Below the pieces are notes generated by a model. That model saw only the letters and a list, made by a program, of their open reading frames with translations, had not been told where the DNA came from and did not search any database. Shown here in pieces: positions 35,649-43,274 of a stretch of DNA of 64,000 nucleotides. Numbering within the stretch: the stretch's first letter is position 1; every line of letters starts with the position of its first letter. The stretch spans positions 124,001 through 188,000 of the forward strand of contig JAVJNS010000002.1 of NCBI GenBank assembly GCA_040217155.1, written 5' to 3'. This DNA comes from Pelagibius sp040217155. GTDB taxonomy: Bacteria; Pseudomonadota; Alphaproteobacteria; Kiloniellales; Kiloniellaceae. Made by a program: the position numbers and the translations under genes.

Positions 35649-36584
35649 ATGGCGGGCCTGCTCACCGAAGTCTTCATCGGCTCGCTCTTCTACGGGGCCA
35701 TCACCGCCGGCATTCCTCTGCTGCTCGCCGGGCTTGGCGAGCAGATGTCCGAGAAATCCGGCGTCCTCAACATCGGGATCGAGGGGATGCTTCTGCTGGG
35801 GGCCTATTTCGGCTTCCTTGGCGCCTACAGCAGCGATTCCTTCGCCTTGGGATTCCTCGCGGGAGGCCTCGCCGGCATGGCCGCCGCCGCCGTCATGGTC
35901 GCGCTCTGCGTCTATGCCTCGATGAACCAGATCGTTGTCGGCATCGCCATCACGCTGGGCGCCGAGGGGCTGACGGCGCTGCTGCACCATTTCCACTTCA
36001 GCCGCAGCTACCCGCGCCTGCCGCGCGCCGAGAGCCTGGGCATTCCAGGGCTTTCCGACCTTCCGGTGGTCGGCAGCGCGCTCTTCGACCGCAATCCGCT
36101 GGTCTATCTCGCGGTGCTGCTGACCTTCTTCATGGTCTGGCTCTATCGGCGCAGCCACATCGGCCTGAACCTGCAGGCCGCCGGGGACAAGCCGGCGGCG
36201 CTGGATGCCGCGGGCGTCAGCGTCACCCGCACGCGCACGCTTTCCGTTCTGACCACGGGGTTCCTGGCGGGCCTGGGCGGCGCCTATATGTCGACCATCG
36301 GCGCCGGCCTGTTCCTGCCGTTCATGACCGGCGGCGCCGGTTTCATCGCCATCGTGCTGGCGATGCTGGCGCGCGGCCACCCGACCTGGGTGATGATCGG
36401 AGCCTTCCTCTTCGGCAGCAGTCTCTCGCTGACCACGGCCATGCAGGTGGCGGGCGTCAATATCCCGACCGATGTCATCCAGATGCTGCCCTTCGCCCTG
36501 GTGATTCTGGTGCTGATCGCGTTCGGCCGGAACAGCTATCTTCCGCCGGCTCTGGGCCTGCCGTACCATCGAGGAAGCCGATAA
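35649..36584 (+). CDS. ABC importer permease 2 (BMP/nucleoside type)
   Basis: 311-aa permease with about eight TM segments and the family motifs SGVLNIGIEGMLLLGA near residue 37 and IGLNLQAAGDKPAALDAAGVSV near residue 176. The ATG at 35649 comes two bases after the stop of permease 1; the longer frame is a shadow of that gene. Sequence features match YufQ/NupQ-like partners. Confidence 0.9.
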   Translation: MAGLLTEVFIGSLFYGAITAGIPLLLAGLGEQMSEKSGVLNIGIEGMLLLGAYFGFLGAYSSDSFALGFLAGGLAGMAAAAVMVALCVYASMNQIVVGIAITLGAEGLTALLHHFHFSRSYPRLPRAESLGIPGLSDLPVVGSALFDRNPLVYLAVLLTFFMVWLYRRSHIGLNLQAAGDKPAALDAAGVSVTRTRTLSVLTTGFLAGLGGAYMSTIGAGLFLPFMTGGAGFIAIVLAMLARGHPTWVMIGAFLFGSSLSLTTAMQVAGVNIPTDVIQMLPFALVILVLIAFGRNSYLPPALGLPYHRGSR

Positions 36585-36649
36585 ACGGCCGGATGGTTGC
36601 TTCCTGGCCGCAACTGCAACGACGAAAAGATGAAAGAAGGAGGCAGACA

Positions 36650-37459
36650 ATGAGCGAGACGAAGGTACACCTGCTCGACGGCGGGACCCTGGTGATCGAC
36701 GGGTTCCACGCCTTTTGGAACCGTGGCCCGGGCGGCGAACTCCGCTTTCCCTGCTACTCGGTTCTGGTCGAACACGAGGACGGGCTCTACATCTTCGACA
36801 CCGGCTATGACTACGACCACGTCCAGAAGGTGCTGCCCTTCGAAAAGCCGCTGCAGACGCCGGAGCAGACCATTCCCGGCGCGCTGAAACTGATCGGCAA
36901 GCGCCCCGAGGACATCAACTACGTCATCAATTCCCACTATCACTTCGATCACTGCGGCGGGAACAAGTACCTGACCACCGCCTGCACCCTGTGCCACGCG
37001 ACGGAGCTGGAGGCCTGCAGCTGTCACCAGCCCTTCGAGCACCTCGGATACTCGGACCTGAGCTTTGCCCCCGACCTGAAGAAATCCGACGACACGTCAG
37101 GCGAGGGCGACCCGCCACTCGACATCTACACGCCGAAGTTCGAGACCGTGACCGGCGATCAGGAGATCGCCAAGGGCCTCTGGCTGTTTGAGACGCCGGG
37201 GCACACGGCGGGTCACTACAGCATGATGGTCGAATTGGCCAACCGGCGCCCCATGCTGTTCACCGCCGATGCCTGCTACAGCCAGAAGAACATGGACATG
37301 ATGTGCATCTCCAGTTTTCATCTCGATCCCACCGCCAGCCTCAATTCCATGAAGCGCTTGCAGGAACTGGCGGAACTGCACGACGCCGAATTGTTCTATT
37401 CCCACGATCCTGAAAGCTTCGTGGACTACGTCAAGGCGCCCGACGGCTACTACTCGTGA
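36650..37459 (+). CDS. 4-pyridoxolactonase (metallo-beta-lactamase fold)
   Basis: 269-aa di-zinc hydrolase. The HxHxDH motif is NSHYHFDHCGG (His96, His98, Asp100, His101). Further ligands are the His in ETPGHTAGHYS, the Asp in FTADACYS and the His in YSHDPES. The N-terminal WNRGPGGELRFP stretch, KVLPFEKP and HLGYSDLSF closely follow Mesorhizobium loti 4-pyridoxolactonase as I remember it, rather than generic AHL lactonases. It opens 4-pyridoxolactone to 4-pyridoxic acid in vitamin B6 degradation. It follows the ABC permease gene by 65 bases behind GAAGGAGG and is probably the last gene of the importer operon. Confidence 0.86.
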   Translation: MSETKVHLLDGGTLVIDGFHAFWNRGPGGELRFPCYSVLVEHEDGLYIFDTGYDYDHVQKVLPFEKPLQTPEQTIPGALKLIGKRPEDINYVINSHYHFDHCGGNKYLTTACTLCHATELEACSCHQPFEHLGYSDLSFAPDLKKSDDTSGEGDPPLDIYTPKFETVTGDQEIAKGLWLFETPGHTAGHYSMMVELANRRPMLFTADACYSQKNMDMMCISSFHLDPTASLNSMKRLQELAELHDAELFYSHDPESFVDYVKAPDGYYS

Positions 37460-37533
37460 ACAGAGCCTGAGCCTCGGCGATGACGGAACAACGGGCGAGC
37501 CGCGGACCCGCGGCGGCGGGCGGCGGGAGAGGC

Positions 37534-38715
37534 TTAGGCCTCTGCCCCCTCGATCACCGCCATGGCCGCGGTGACGCCGGCGGCGACATTCAGCGACTGG
37601 CCCAGCTTATTGAGGCTGCCGCCCAGCGCCGTCGCGGCGACCACCGCGTAGATCGGCTCCGCCGTCGGACCCATATGCCCGACGCGCAGCAGCTTGCCGA
37701 GGGTCTCGCCGCGGCCGACGGAGAACACCACGCCATAGAGATCCCGCGCGGTCCTGACGATGTCCTGATCCAACACGCCTTCGGGCACGCGCACCGCGGT
37801 CGTCGTTGGGCTGGCGATATCCTCGCTGGCGGCCCAAAGCGCGGCGCCCATCGCCTTGATGGCGGCCCGGAACGCCTTGGCCGTCAGGGCGTGGCGTTTC
37901 CAGACGGCTTCGGCCCCTTCCTCGAGGTAGAGGTCGATGGCCGCGTCGAGGCCGCTGATCTCGGCGACGGAGGGGGTGAAGGGGAAGGGCTTCTCGCGGC
38001 TCCAGGCATCCTTCCAGTCGAGCAGGCTGAGAATCGAGGCGGTCGGGCAGTCCGGATTGCCCTCGATCTTCTCCCAGGCGGCGTCGCTGACGGCAATGAA
38101 GGTCACGCCCGGCGTGCCGCCCAGGCATTTGCCCGGGCCGGTAATGAAGACATCGGCGCCGCAGTCGCCGGGATGGACATCCATGCCGCCGAAGGAAGAA
38201 ACCGCGTCGACCAGCAGCAGGGCACCGTGCTTCTTGACGACGCGGCCGATCTCGAGGATCGGGTTGATCGTGCCCGAGGGGGTGTCGTGGTGCACCATGG
38301 AGACAATGCTCACCTCCGGGTGTTCGCCGAGCGCTTTCTCGACGGCGCCGGGCGAGATCGCCTCGTTGAACGGCACTTCGATCTCGACCATGTCCTTGTG
38401 GTAGCGCGCCGACCAGTAGCCGAAGCCCTTGCCGTAGACGCCCGAAGCGAGATTGAGCACCGTATCGCCGCGCCCGATGAGGCTTGCCGCCGCCGCTTCA
38501 ATGGCGACCGCCGGCTCCGCCTGGATGATCAGCGCCGGCTGCGGCCAGCGCATGGCCTTGGAGCATTTCAGCGCGACGTTCTCGTAGAAGGCCTGAAAAT
38601 AGGGATCGTAGTCGTAACCGAGCGGCTTCGACATCGCCTGCAGAACCTCCGAGTAACCCTGAACCGGCCCCGCCGTCAGGGTGATCACGGGCTTCTTGAT
38701 TCGTTCGCTGTTCAT
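37534..38715 (-). CDS. Pyridoxamine-pyruvate aminotransferase
   Basis: 393-aa fold-type I aminotransferase. The sequence follows M. loti pyridoxamine-pyruvate aminotransferase very closely, for example VITLTAGPVQGY, NLASGVYGKGFGYW, VHHDTPSGTINPI, VDAVSSFGG (Asp170), ITGPGKCLGG with the Lys at residue 196, and FPFTPSVAEI. It converts pyridoxamine and pyruvate to pyridoxal and alanine, using pyridoxamine as substrate rather than cofactor. The stop is convergent with the lactonase gene. The close alanine-glyoxylate aminotransferase family is the main alternative. Confidence 0.88.
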   Translation of the reverse strand: MNSERIKKPVITLTAGPVQGYSEVLQAMSKPLGYDYDPYFQAFYENVALKCSKAMRWPQPALIIQAEPAVAIEAAAASLIGRGDTVLNLASGVYGKGFGYWSARYHKDMVEIEVPFNEAISPGAVEKALGEHPEVSIVSMVHHDTPSGTINPILEIGRVVKKHGALLLVDAVSSFGGMDVHPGDCGADVFITGPGKCLGGTPGVTFIAVSDAAWEKIEGNPDCPTASILSLLDWKDAWSREKPFPFTPSVAEISGLDAAIDLYLEEGAEAVWKRHALTAKAFRAAIKAMGAALWAASEDIASPTTTAVRVPEGVLDQDIVRTARDLYGVVFSVGRGETLGKLLRVGHMGPTAEPIYAVVAATALGGSLNKLGQSLNVAAGVTAAMAVIEGAEA

Positions 38716-38811
38716 TGGCGCCTCCCTTCGATGGTGTCGAATTGATCTTAGTACAGACCGCTTAAGCCGAAAAGAATTATTTGATCTATTCTTGATGTTT
38801 GGAGATAATTA

Positions 38812-40392
38812 TTGAAGTTTGACTTCGTGATTGTTGGCGGAGGCACGGCCGGCTGCGTTCTGGCCAGCCGTCTGAGCGAAGACGCGTCCCTGCGGATCTG
38901 CCTGGTCGAAGCGGGCCCCGAAACCGGGGACTGCCGCATTGGAAACCCGCTGGAGTGGCCGGCGCTGCAGGGCAGTTCGTTCGATTGGCAATACGAGACG
39001 GAGCCCCAGGCGCAGATGAAGCGGCGCCGCATGAAGTGGCCGCGCGGGCGCATCCTCGGCGGTTCAACGGGCATCAACGCCATGGCGCATGTGCGCGGAC
39101 ACCCCAGCGATTTCGACGCCTGGGCCGACGCCGGGTGCCGGGGCTGGGGCTTTGCCGACCTGCTGCCCTACTTCCGCCGGTCCGAAGACTCCCCGTTTCC
39201 CGACTCGCCGGACCCCGACTCGCCGTACCGGGGTAGGGGTGGGCCGGTAAAGCTGCTGCGGATCGAAGAACCCCATCCGGTCACCGAGGCCTTTATGGCC
39301 GCGGCCGGCGATCTCGGCATGCCGGCGATCACCGATCACAACGGCGGATCGCTGTCGGGCGTGACCCTGAACACGCTGACAATCGCGAATGGCCGGCGCC
39401 AGACCGTGGCGGATGCTTATCTCGACGACCAGGTGCGCGGCCGCGAAAACCTGACGCTGCTGTCGGAGGCTGTGGTCACGGCGCTTCACTTCGATGCCGG
39501 TCGCTGCGTCGGCGTCCCGCTGCGTCATGGCGGCGAGGCGGTTCGGCTGGAGGCTGAACGTGGCGTGGTCCTCTGCGCCGGGGCGATTGCTTCGCCGGCG
39601 TTGCTGCTGCGGGCCGGGATCGGCGATCCGGACGCCTTGAGGACCCTCGGTATCGGCTGCCGGGTCGAGGCGCCGGGCGTGGGGAGGAACCTGCAGGACC
39701 ATCTCCTGTCCGGCGGCAACCTCTACGAGGCGCGCGTGAAACTGCCGGTATCGAAGTATCAGCATTCCGAGTCGCTGCTCTATTCGCATGCTGCGGATGC
39801 GGACAGCGCCCCCCGGATCGTCCTGGCCTGCGTCGCCGCGCCGGTGGTGACCGAGCGCTTCGCGGCACCGGAATTCGGCGAGGCCTACACCATCATGTTC
39901 GGTTTCACCCACCCGCAAAGCAGAGGCCGGCTGTGGCTGGAGTCAGCCGATCCCGCCGCCGCGCCCCGCCTGGACCCAAACTACCTTGCCGCGCCCGCCG
40001 ACATGGCAAGCTATCTGGAAGCGCTCGATTGGGCGCGGGATCTTGGCGCGCGTCCGGCGTTCAAGGCGTTGCGCGGCAGCGAACTTCTGCCGCGCCCCAG
40101 CGACCTCGCCGGCGTGGAGGCGCGTCGCGATTTTCTGAGGCGCGCCGCCTATACCCATCATCACCCCGCCGGCACCTGCAAGATGGGGCCGGGGGCCGAT
40201 GCGGTGGTCGGCAGCGACCTTGCGGTGCACGGCACGGCGGGGCTCTACGTGGTCGATGCCTCGGTGATGCCCAGCATCCCGACCGGGCCGATCAACGCGG
40301 CGGTGATCGCCATCGCCGAGCGCGCCAGCGACCTCCTGCGGGGGCGGCTACCTCTGAAGCCGGAGTCTCCGGACCAGGTGGCGGCGACATGA
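38812..40392 (+). CDS. GMC-family FAD oxidoreductase (candidate pyridoxine 4-oxidase)
   Basis: 526-aa flavoenzyme with the FAD motif FVIVGGGTAGCVLASRL at the very N-terminus, GMC signature RGRILGGSTGINAMAHVRG near residue 80, and the active-site region THHHPAGTCKMG near residue 445. The TTG start is supported by GGAG eight bases upstream. It is divergent from pyridoxamine-pyruvate aminotransferase and close to the lactonase and pyridoxal dehydrogenase, which makes pyridoxine 4-oxidase the best guess; 4-pyridoxate dehydrogenase, also a FAD enzyme, is the alternative. Residues about 126-140 are a threefold DSPxP repeat made by a 15-bp tandem repeat. Confidence 0.72.
   Translation: MKFDFVIVGGGTAGCVLASRLSEDASLRICLVEAGPETGDCRIGNPLEWPALQGSSFDWQYETEPQAQMKRRRMKWPRGRILGGSTGINAMAHVRGHPSDFDAWADAGCRGWGFADLLPYFRRSEDSPFPDSPDPDSPYRGRGGPVKLLRIEEPHPVTEAFMAAAGDLGMPAITDHNGGSLSGVTLNTLTIANGRRQTVADAYLDDQVRGRENLTLLSEAVVTALHFDAGRCVGVPLRHGGEAVRLEAERGVVLCAGAIASPALLLRAGIGDPDALRTLGIGCRVEAPGVGRNLQDHLLSGGNLYEARVKLPVSKYQHSESLLYSHAADADSAPRIVLACVAAPVVTERFAAPEFGEAYTIMFGFTHPQSRGRLWLESADPAAAPRLDPNYLAAPADMASYLEALDWARDLGARPAFKALRGSELLPRPSDLAGVEARRDFLRRAAYTHHHPAGTCKMGPGADAVVGSDLAVHGTAGLYVVDASVMPSIPTGPINAAVIAIAERASDLLRGRLPLKPESPDQVAAT
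39187..39231. repeat. 15-bp in-frame tandem triplication inside the GMC gene
   Basis: GACTCCCCGTTTCCC, GACTCGCCGGACCCC and GACTCGCCGTACCGG, coding DSPFP-DSPDP-DSPYR. The unit is close to that in nosY (1091-1135) although the genes are unrelated. Confidence 0.78.
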
Positions 40393-40889
40393 GACTGCGC
40401 CCTCGCGCCGGCGATGCGGCGGGCAGGCAGCGAAGCGGCTTCCTGTTGGCAGCCGTCGCGGCCTCGGCACTTCTCGCCGGCTGCGTGAACCCCGACAGAC
40501 GCTACCCGATCGCCGCCGACAGCGGTTTCGAGGCTCTCGACCTGGTGGTCGAGAACGGCGGCACGGCGCCCCTGCGGTGCACTTTGATACTCGCCCACTT
40601 CATCACCAAGGAAATCGGGGAGATCGCGCCCGGTGGCCGGGTGTCGGTGCCGCTGGAACGGCGCTCCGGCGACGGAGTCCTGGCTTCGGGGCGCCACAAG
40701 GGGGAACCCATGCTGGTGGAGAACGTACTCTGCGGCAGCGTGGCGGACTGGCAGGCCACTGCCGGCGACCTGCCGCTTCCGGCAATCCGCCGGGGCAGCA
40801 AGCGGCACTACCGGCTGCGTTGCCGGATCGCTGAGCGCCTTGCCTGCGCGTTCGAAGAGGGAGCGGCCCGAACCACGCCCGCTTCGTGA
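40389..40889 (+). CDS. Small lipoprotein, function unknown
   Basis: 166-aa protein with a twin-basic N-terminus, a hydrophobic signal and lipobox LLAGC (Cys about residue 31). The mature part has three further Cys (RCTLIL, NVLCGSV, LRCRIAERLACAF) and no motif I recognise. The ATG overlaps the stop of the GMC oxidoreductase (ATGA), so the two are co-translated. It may anchor or assist an envelope step of the pathway; this is a guess from position only. Confidence 0.68.
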   Translation: MRLRPRAGDAAGRQRSGFLLAAVAASALLAGCVNPDRRYPIAADSGFEALDLVVENGGTAPLRCTLILAHFITKEIGEIAPGGRVSVPLERRSGDGVLASGRHKGEPMLVENVLCGSVADWQATAGDLPLPAIRRGSKRHYRLRCRIAERLACAFEEGAARTTPAS

Positions 40890-40908
40890 CGCCCGTGGCC
40901 TGGGCGTC
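40888..40908. terminator. Hairpin between convergent genes
   Basis: GACGCCC / GGGCGTC, a 7-base perfect stem with a 7-base loop filling the 19 bases between the lipoprotein and pyridoxal dehydrogenase stops. No T-run follows on either strand, so bidirectional termination is only possible, not shown. Confidence 0.35.
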
Positions 40909-41649
40909 CTACCAGCGCACCATGCCGGCATCGACATTCAACGCCTGGCCGGTGATCCAATGCGCTTCTTCCGAAGCCAGAAAGGCGATGGCGGGAACGA
41001 TATCCAAGGGCGTGCCGCGGCCTTTGATCGCCTGCAGCATCTCGACAAACTCGAAGGCCTCCTTGTGGGGGGTCTGCTGGACGCCTTCGGTATCGGTCAG
41101 GCCCGGGCAGACGCAGTTCACGGTGATCTTGTCCTGGCCCAGTTCCGTGGCCAGGGCGCGGGAGAAGGTCAGCACGCCACCCTTCGAAGCCACGTAGTGC
41201 GCCATGTTGGGCGTCCCCGCGAAGATTGAATTGGAGGAGATCGACACGATGCGCCCGTAGCCGCCTTCGCGCATCATCCCCGAGCCGGCGCGGCACATCA
41301 GGTAGAGCCCGTCGAGGTTGACCCGCAGCACGCGGCGCCATTCCTCGAAGGTCAGTTCGTCCCAGGGGACAAAGGGAACGATGGCCGCCGCATTGACCAG
41401 CACGTCCAGCTTGCCGCAGTTGCTGCGGACTTGCTCGAACAGGGCGGCAACCGAGTCGGGATCGCCGATATCGCAGTGGACGGCGAAGCTTTTGCCGCCG
41501 GCGCGGGCGGCATTGGCTTCGGCGCCTTCCTTGTTGATATCGACAAAGGCGACCTGCGCGCCCTCGCTTGCCAGCCGGTTGGCCGCCGCCGCGCCGATGC
41601 CCTGCGCCGCGCCGGTCACGACCGCCACTCTTCCCTCGAACCTGCTCAT
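40909..41649 (-). CDS. Pyridoxal 4-dehydrogenase (SDR family)
   Basis: 246-aa short-chain dehydrogenase with NAD motif TGAAQGIGAA near residue 12 and catalytic Ser139, Tyr152 and Lys156 (YVASK). The segments IVPFVPWDEL, FAGTPNMAHYVASKGGV, PHKEAFEFVEMLQAIKGRG and WITGQALNVDAGMVRW match M. loti pyridoxal 4-dehydrogenase as I remember it. The reaction oxidises pyridoxal hemiacetal to 4-pyridoxolactone with NAD+. The ATG at 41649 has GAGGAG eight bases upstream. It is the last gene of the long minus-strand operon that begins with the cupin dioxygenase. Confidence 0.87.
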   Translation of the reverse strand: MSRFEGRVAVVTGAAQGIGAAAANRLASEGAQVAFVDINKEGAEANAARAGGKSFAVHCDIGDPDSVAALFEQVRSNCGKLDVLVNAAAIVPFVPWDELTFEEWRRVLRVNLDGLYLMCRAGSGMMREGGYGRIVSISSNSIFAGTPNMAHYVASKGGVLTFSRALATELGQDKITVNCVCPGLTDTEGVQQTPHKEAFEFVEMLQAIKGRGTPLDIVPAIAFLASEEAHWITGQALNVDAGMVRW

Positions 41650-41674
41650 CTTTTCGCTCCTCTTTTCGTTTCTG

Positions 41675-42220
41675 TCACGCGACGGCGCGCCCCTTGCCGA
41701 TGCGCGGATTGGGGCGCCCGCCGTCGGCAAAGGCCATGATCATCAGAATCTCGTCGGGACGCGGTGCGTCCGCCATGAAAACCGTAATCGTATCCAGCTC
41801 GTCGAATGACCAGACCTCGTCCTTATGAGCCAGCGGCACGTCCACGATCGTTCCCGCGGCGGCCACCTTGGTCGTCGAGGGGATCAAAGCCTCGCCGCCG
41901 CCGCAGGCCGCGCGCATGGGCTTGCCAAGTTTCGGATGCAACAGGGCCGCCGCGTGCTCGATGTCGCCGTTGACGCCGACGATCGCCGACTTGCCGTAGG
42001 CGACCGGAGGCCGCGCCAGCAGGGCAACGGCCTGCGCGGCCGCGAACTCGCCGACCGCAAGCCCGAGATCGCCAAGCTCCGTCAGCTCTTCGGCGTAGCG
42101 GCCGGCATAGGGGTTGTCGACGACCGCCAGCACCGCGACACGGGTCACCGGCAGCGCTGCCGCCTTGCCCGCTTCGCGGTACACGGTCTCCTTGAGAAAG
42201 CTGCATTTGCGTAGCTGCAT
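41675..42220 (-). CDS. Amino-acid synthesis family protein (DUF1185, PF06684)
   Basis: 181-aa protein of the AA_synth family, with the typical pieces AVVDNPYAGRY near residue 35, YGKSAIVGVNGDIEHAAALLHPKLGKPMRAACGGGEALIPSTTKV and PLAHKDEVWSFDELDTITV. Biochemical function of the family is not established; members often sit in catabolic operons for N-heterocycles and acids. It lies between the TRAP binding protein and pyridoxal dehydrogenase in the same operon, so a role in the later ring-opening steps is conceivable. Confidence 0.82.
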   Translation of the reverse strand: MQLRKCSFLKETVYREAGKAAALPVTRVAVLAVVDNPYAGRYAEELTELGDLGLAVGEFAAAQAVALLARPPVAYGKSAIVGVNGDIEHAAALLHPKLGKPMRAACGGGEALIPSTTKVAAAGTIVDVPLAHKDEVWSFDELDTITVFMADAPRPDEILMIMAFADGGRPNPRIGKGRAVA

Positions 42221-42234
42221 GATGTTTTCCCGGC

Positions 42235-43257
42235 TCAACGGGTCCTTTCGGTCACGTCCAGCAGCAGCTTGTACTCCGCTGCGAGCTGCGGTTCGGAGGT
42301 CAGGATTTCCTCGCCGACCTCCTTGAAGGTGGCCATCATCTTCGCGCGGTCTTCGTCGCTGAGCGAGAGGATCTGGCCGCCGTTCTCGATCCACAGGGCA
42401 TTGGCCCGCTCGATGTTGCGGATGCCCCAGGGCAGCACCGCCTTCTCGGCGGTACGGCCGGCCTCGATGATCGCGGTTTTGACGTCGTCGGTTTGGGACT
42501 GGAACCAGGTCTCGTTGACCACGGTGACCGAGACGATCTGGGAAAACTCCAGATCGGTGACATAGGTCGCCACGTCGTAGTAGCGAAAGGCGGTCAGGAT
42601 CGGCATGCCCGCCAGCATGCCGTCGATATTGCCGGACTGCAGCGCCGGCACCACCTCGGACAGCGGCAGGGGCAGGGGGTTGGCGCCGATCTTCTTCAGC
42701 GGCTCGATCTGCAGCGGCGAGGCGAAGGTGCGGATCTTGAGCCCGCTGAGATCGTCGAGTCTCGGCGCCGGCTGCTTGGTGAGGACGACGAAGGGGCTGT
42801 TGAAGATGGCGCCGATGATCCGCAGGTCCTGGTCCAGGGCGATCTCTTCCAGGTGCCGGCGATACGCAGGATCGTGGATCACGCGGCCCAGGTGTTCCGG
42901 CGAGTCGAAAAGCCCCGGCGCGTCCAGGACCTTCAGCTTGGGCACGGTGCCGACGATGAAGGCGGTCGGCGTGGTGAAGGCCTCGATGGTGCCGAAGAGC
43001 ACGCCCTCGGCCATGCGCGGAATGGTGCCGAGCTGGCTGGCCGGGAAGATTTCCACCGAGACGGCGTCGCCGACGCGCGCCGCCATTTCCCCGGCAAAGA
43101 CTTTTTGCCATTCGTGCTGCACGTCGTTGATCGTCGCGCTGGCCAGCTTCATGGTCGTCTGAGCCTGGACCGGCGCCGCAAAGAGCGCGAGACAGGCGGC
43201 GAGAGCGAGGGTTCTGCGCCACGCCGGGCGCCCGGTCTTAATCGAGAGGACTGGCAT
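42235..43257 (-). CDS. TRAP transporter substrate-binding protein (DctP type)
   Basis: 340-aa periplasmic binding protein with a Sec signal (cleavage after APVQA, about residue 32) and the DctP fold, including LSGLKIRTFASPLQIEPLKKIGANPLPLPLSEVVPALQSGNIDG with the Arg that binds the carboxylate of the ligand. I chose the ATG at 43257 behind GGAAAGGAAACGG; an ATG six codons earlier overlaps the dctM stop. It should bring in a carboxylate such as 4-pyridoxate or another pathway acid. Confidence 0.88.
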   Translation of the reverse strand: MPVLSIKTGRPAWRRTLALAACLALFAAPVQAQTTMKLASATINDVQHEWQKVFAGEMAARVGDAVSVEIFPASQLGTIPRMAEGVLFGTIEAFTTPTAFIVGTVPKLKVLDAPGLFDSPEHLGRVIHDPAYRRHLEEIALDQDLRIIGAIFNSPFVVLTKQPAPRLDDLSGLKIRTFASPLQIEPLKKIGANPLPLPLSEVVPALQSGNIDGMLAGMPILTAFRYYDVATYVTDLEFSQIVSVTVVNETWFQSQTDDVKTAIIEAGRTAEKAVLPWGIRNIERANALWIENGGQILSLSDEDRAKMMATFKEVGEEILTSEPQLAAEYKLLLDVTERTR

Positions 43258-43274
43258 CTTCCGTTTCCTTTCCA

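Noticed and set aside
36650..37459. Reading the metallo-beta-lactamase-fold gene as an AHL quorum-quenching lactonase
   Set aside because: The fold is shared, but sequence features and the neighbouring aminotransferase and pyridoxal dehydrogenase favour 4-pyridoxolactonase.
37480..38745. 421-aa plus-strand frame opposite pyridoxamine-pyruvate aminotransferase
   Set aside because: The minus-strand protein matches a known enzyme family along its full length; this frame is its shadow.
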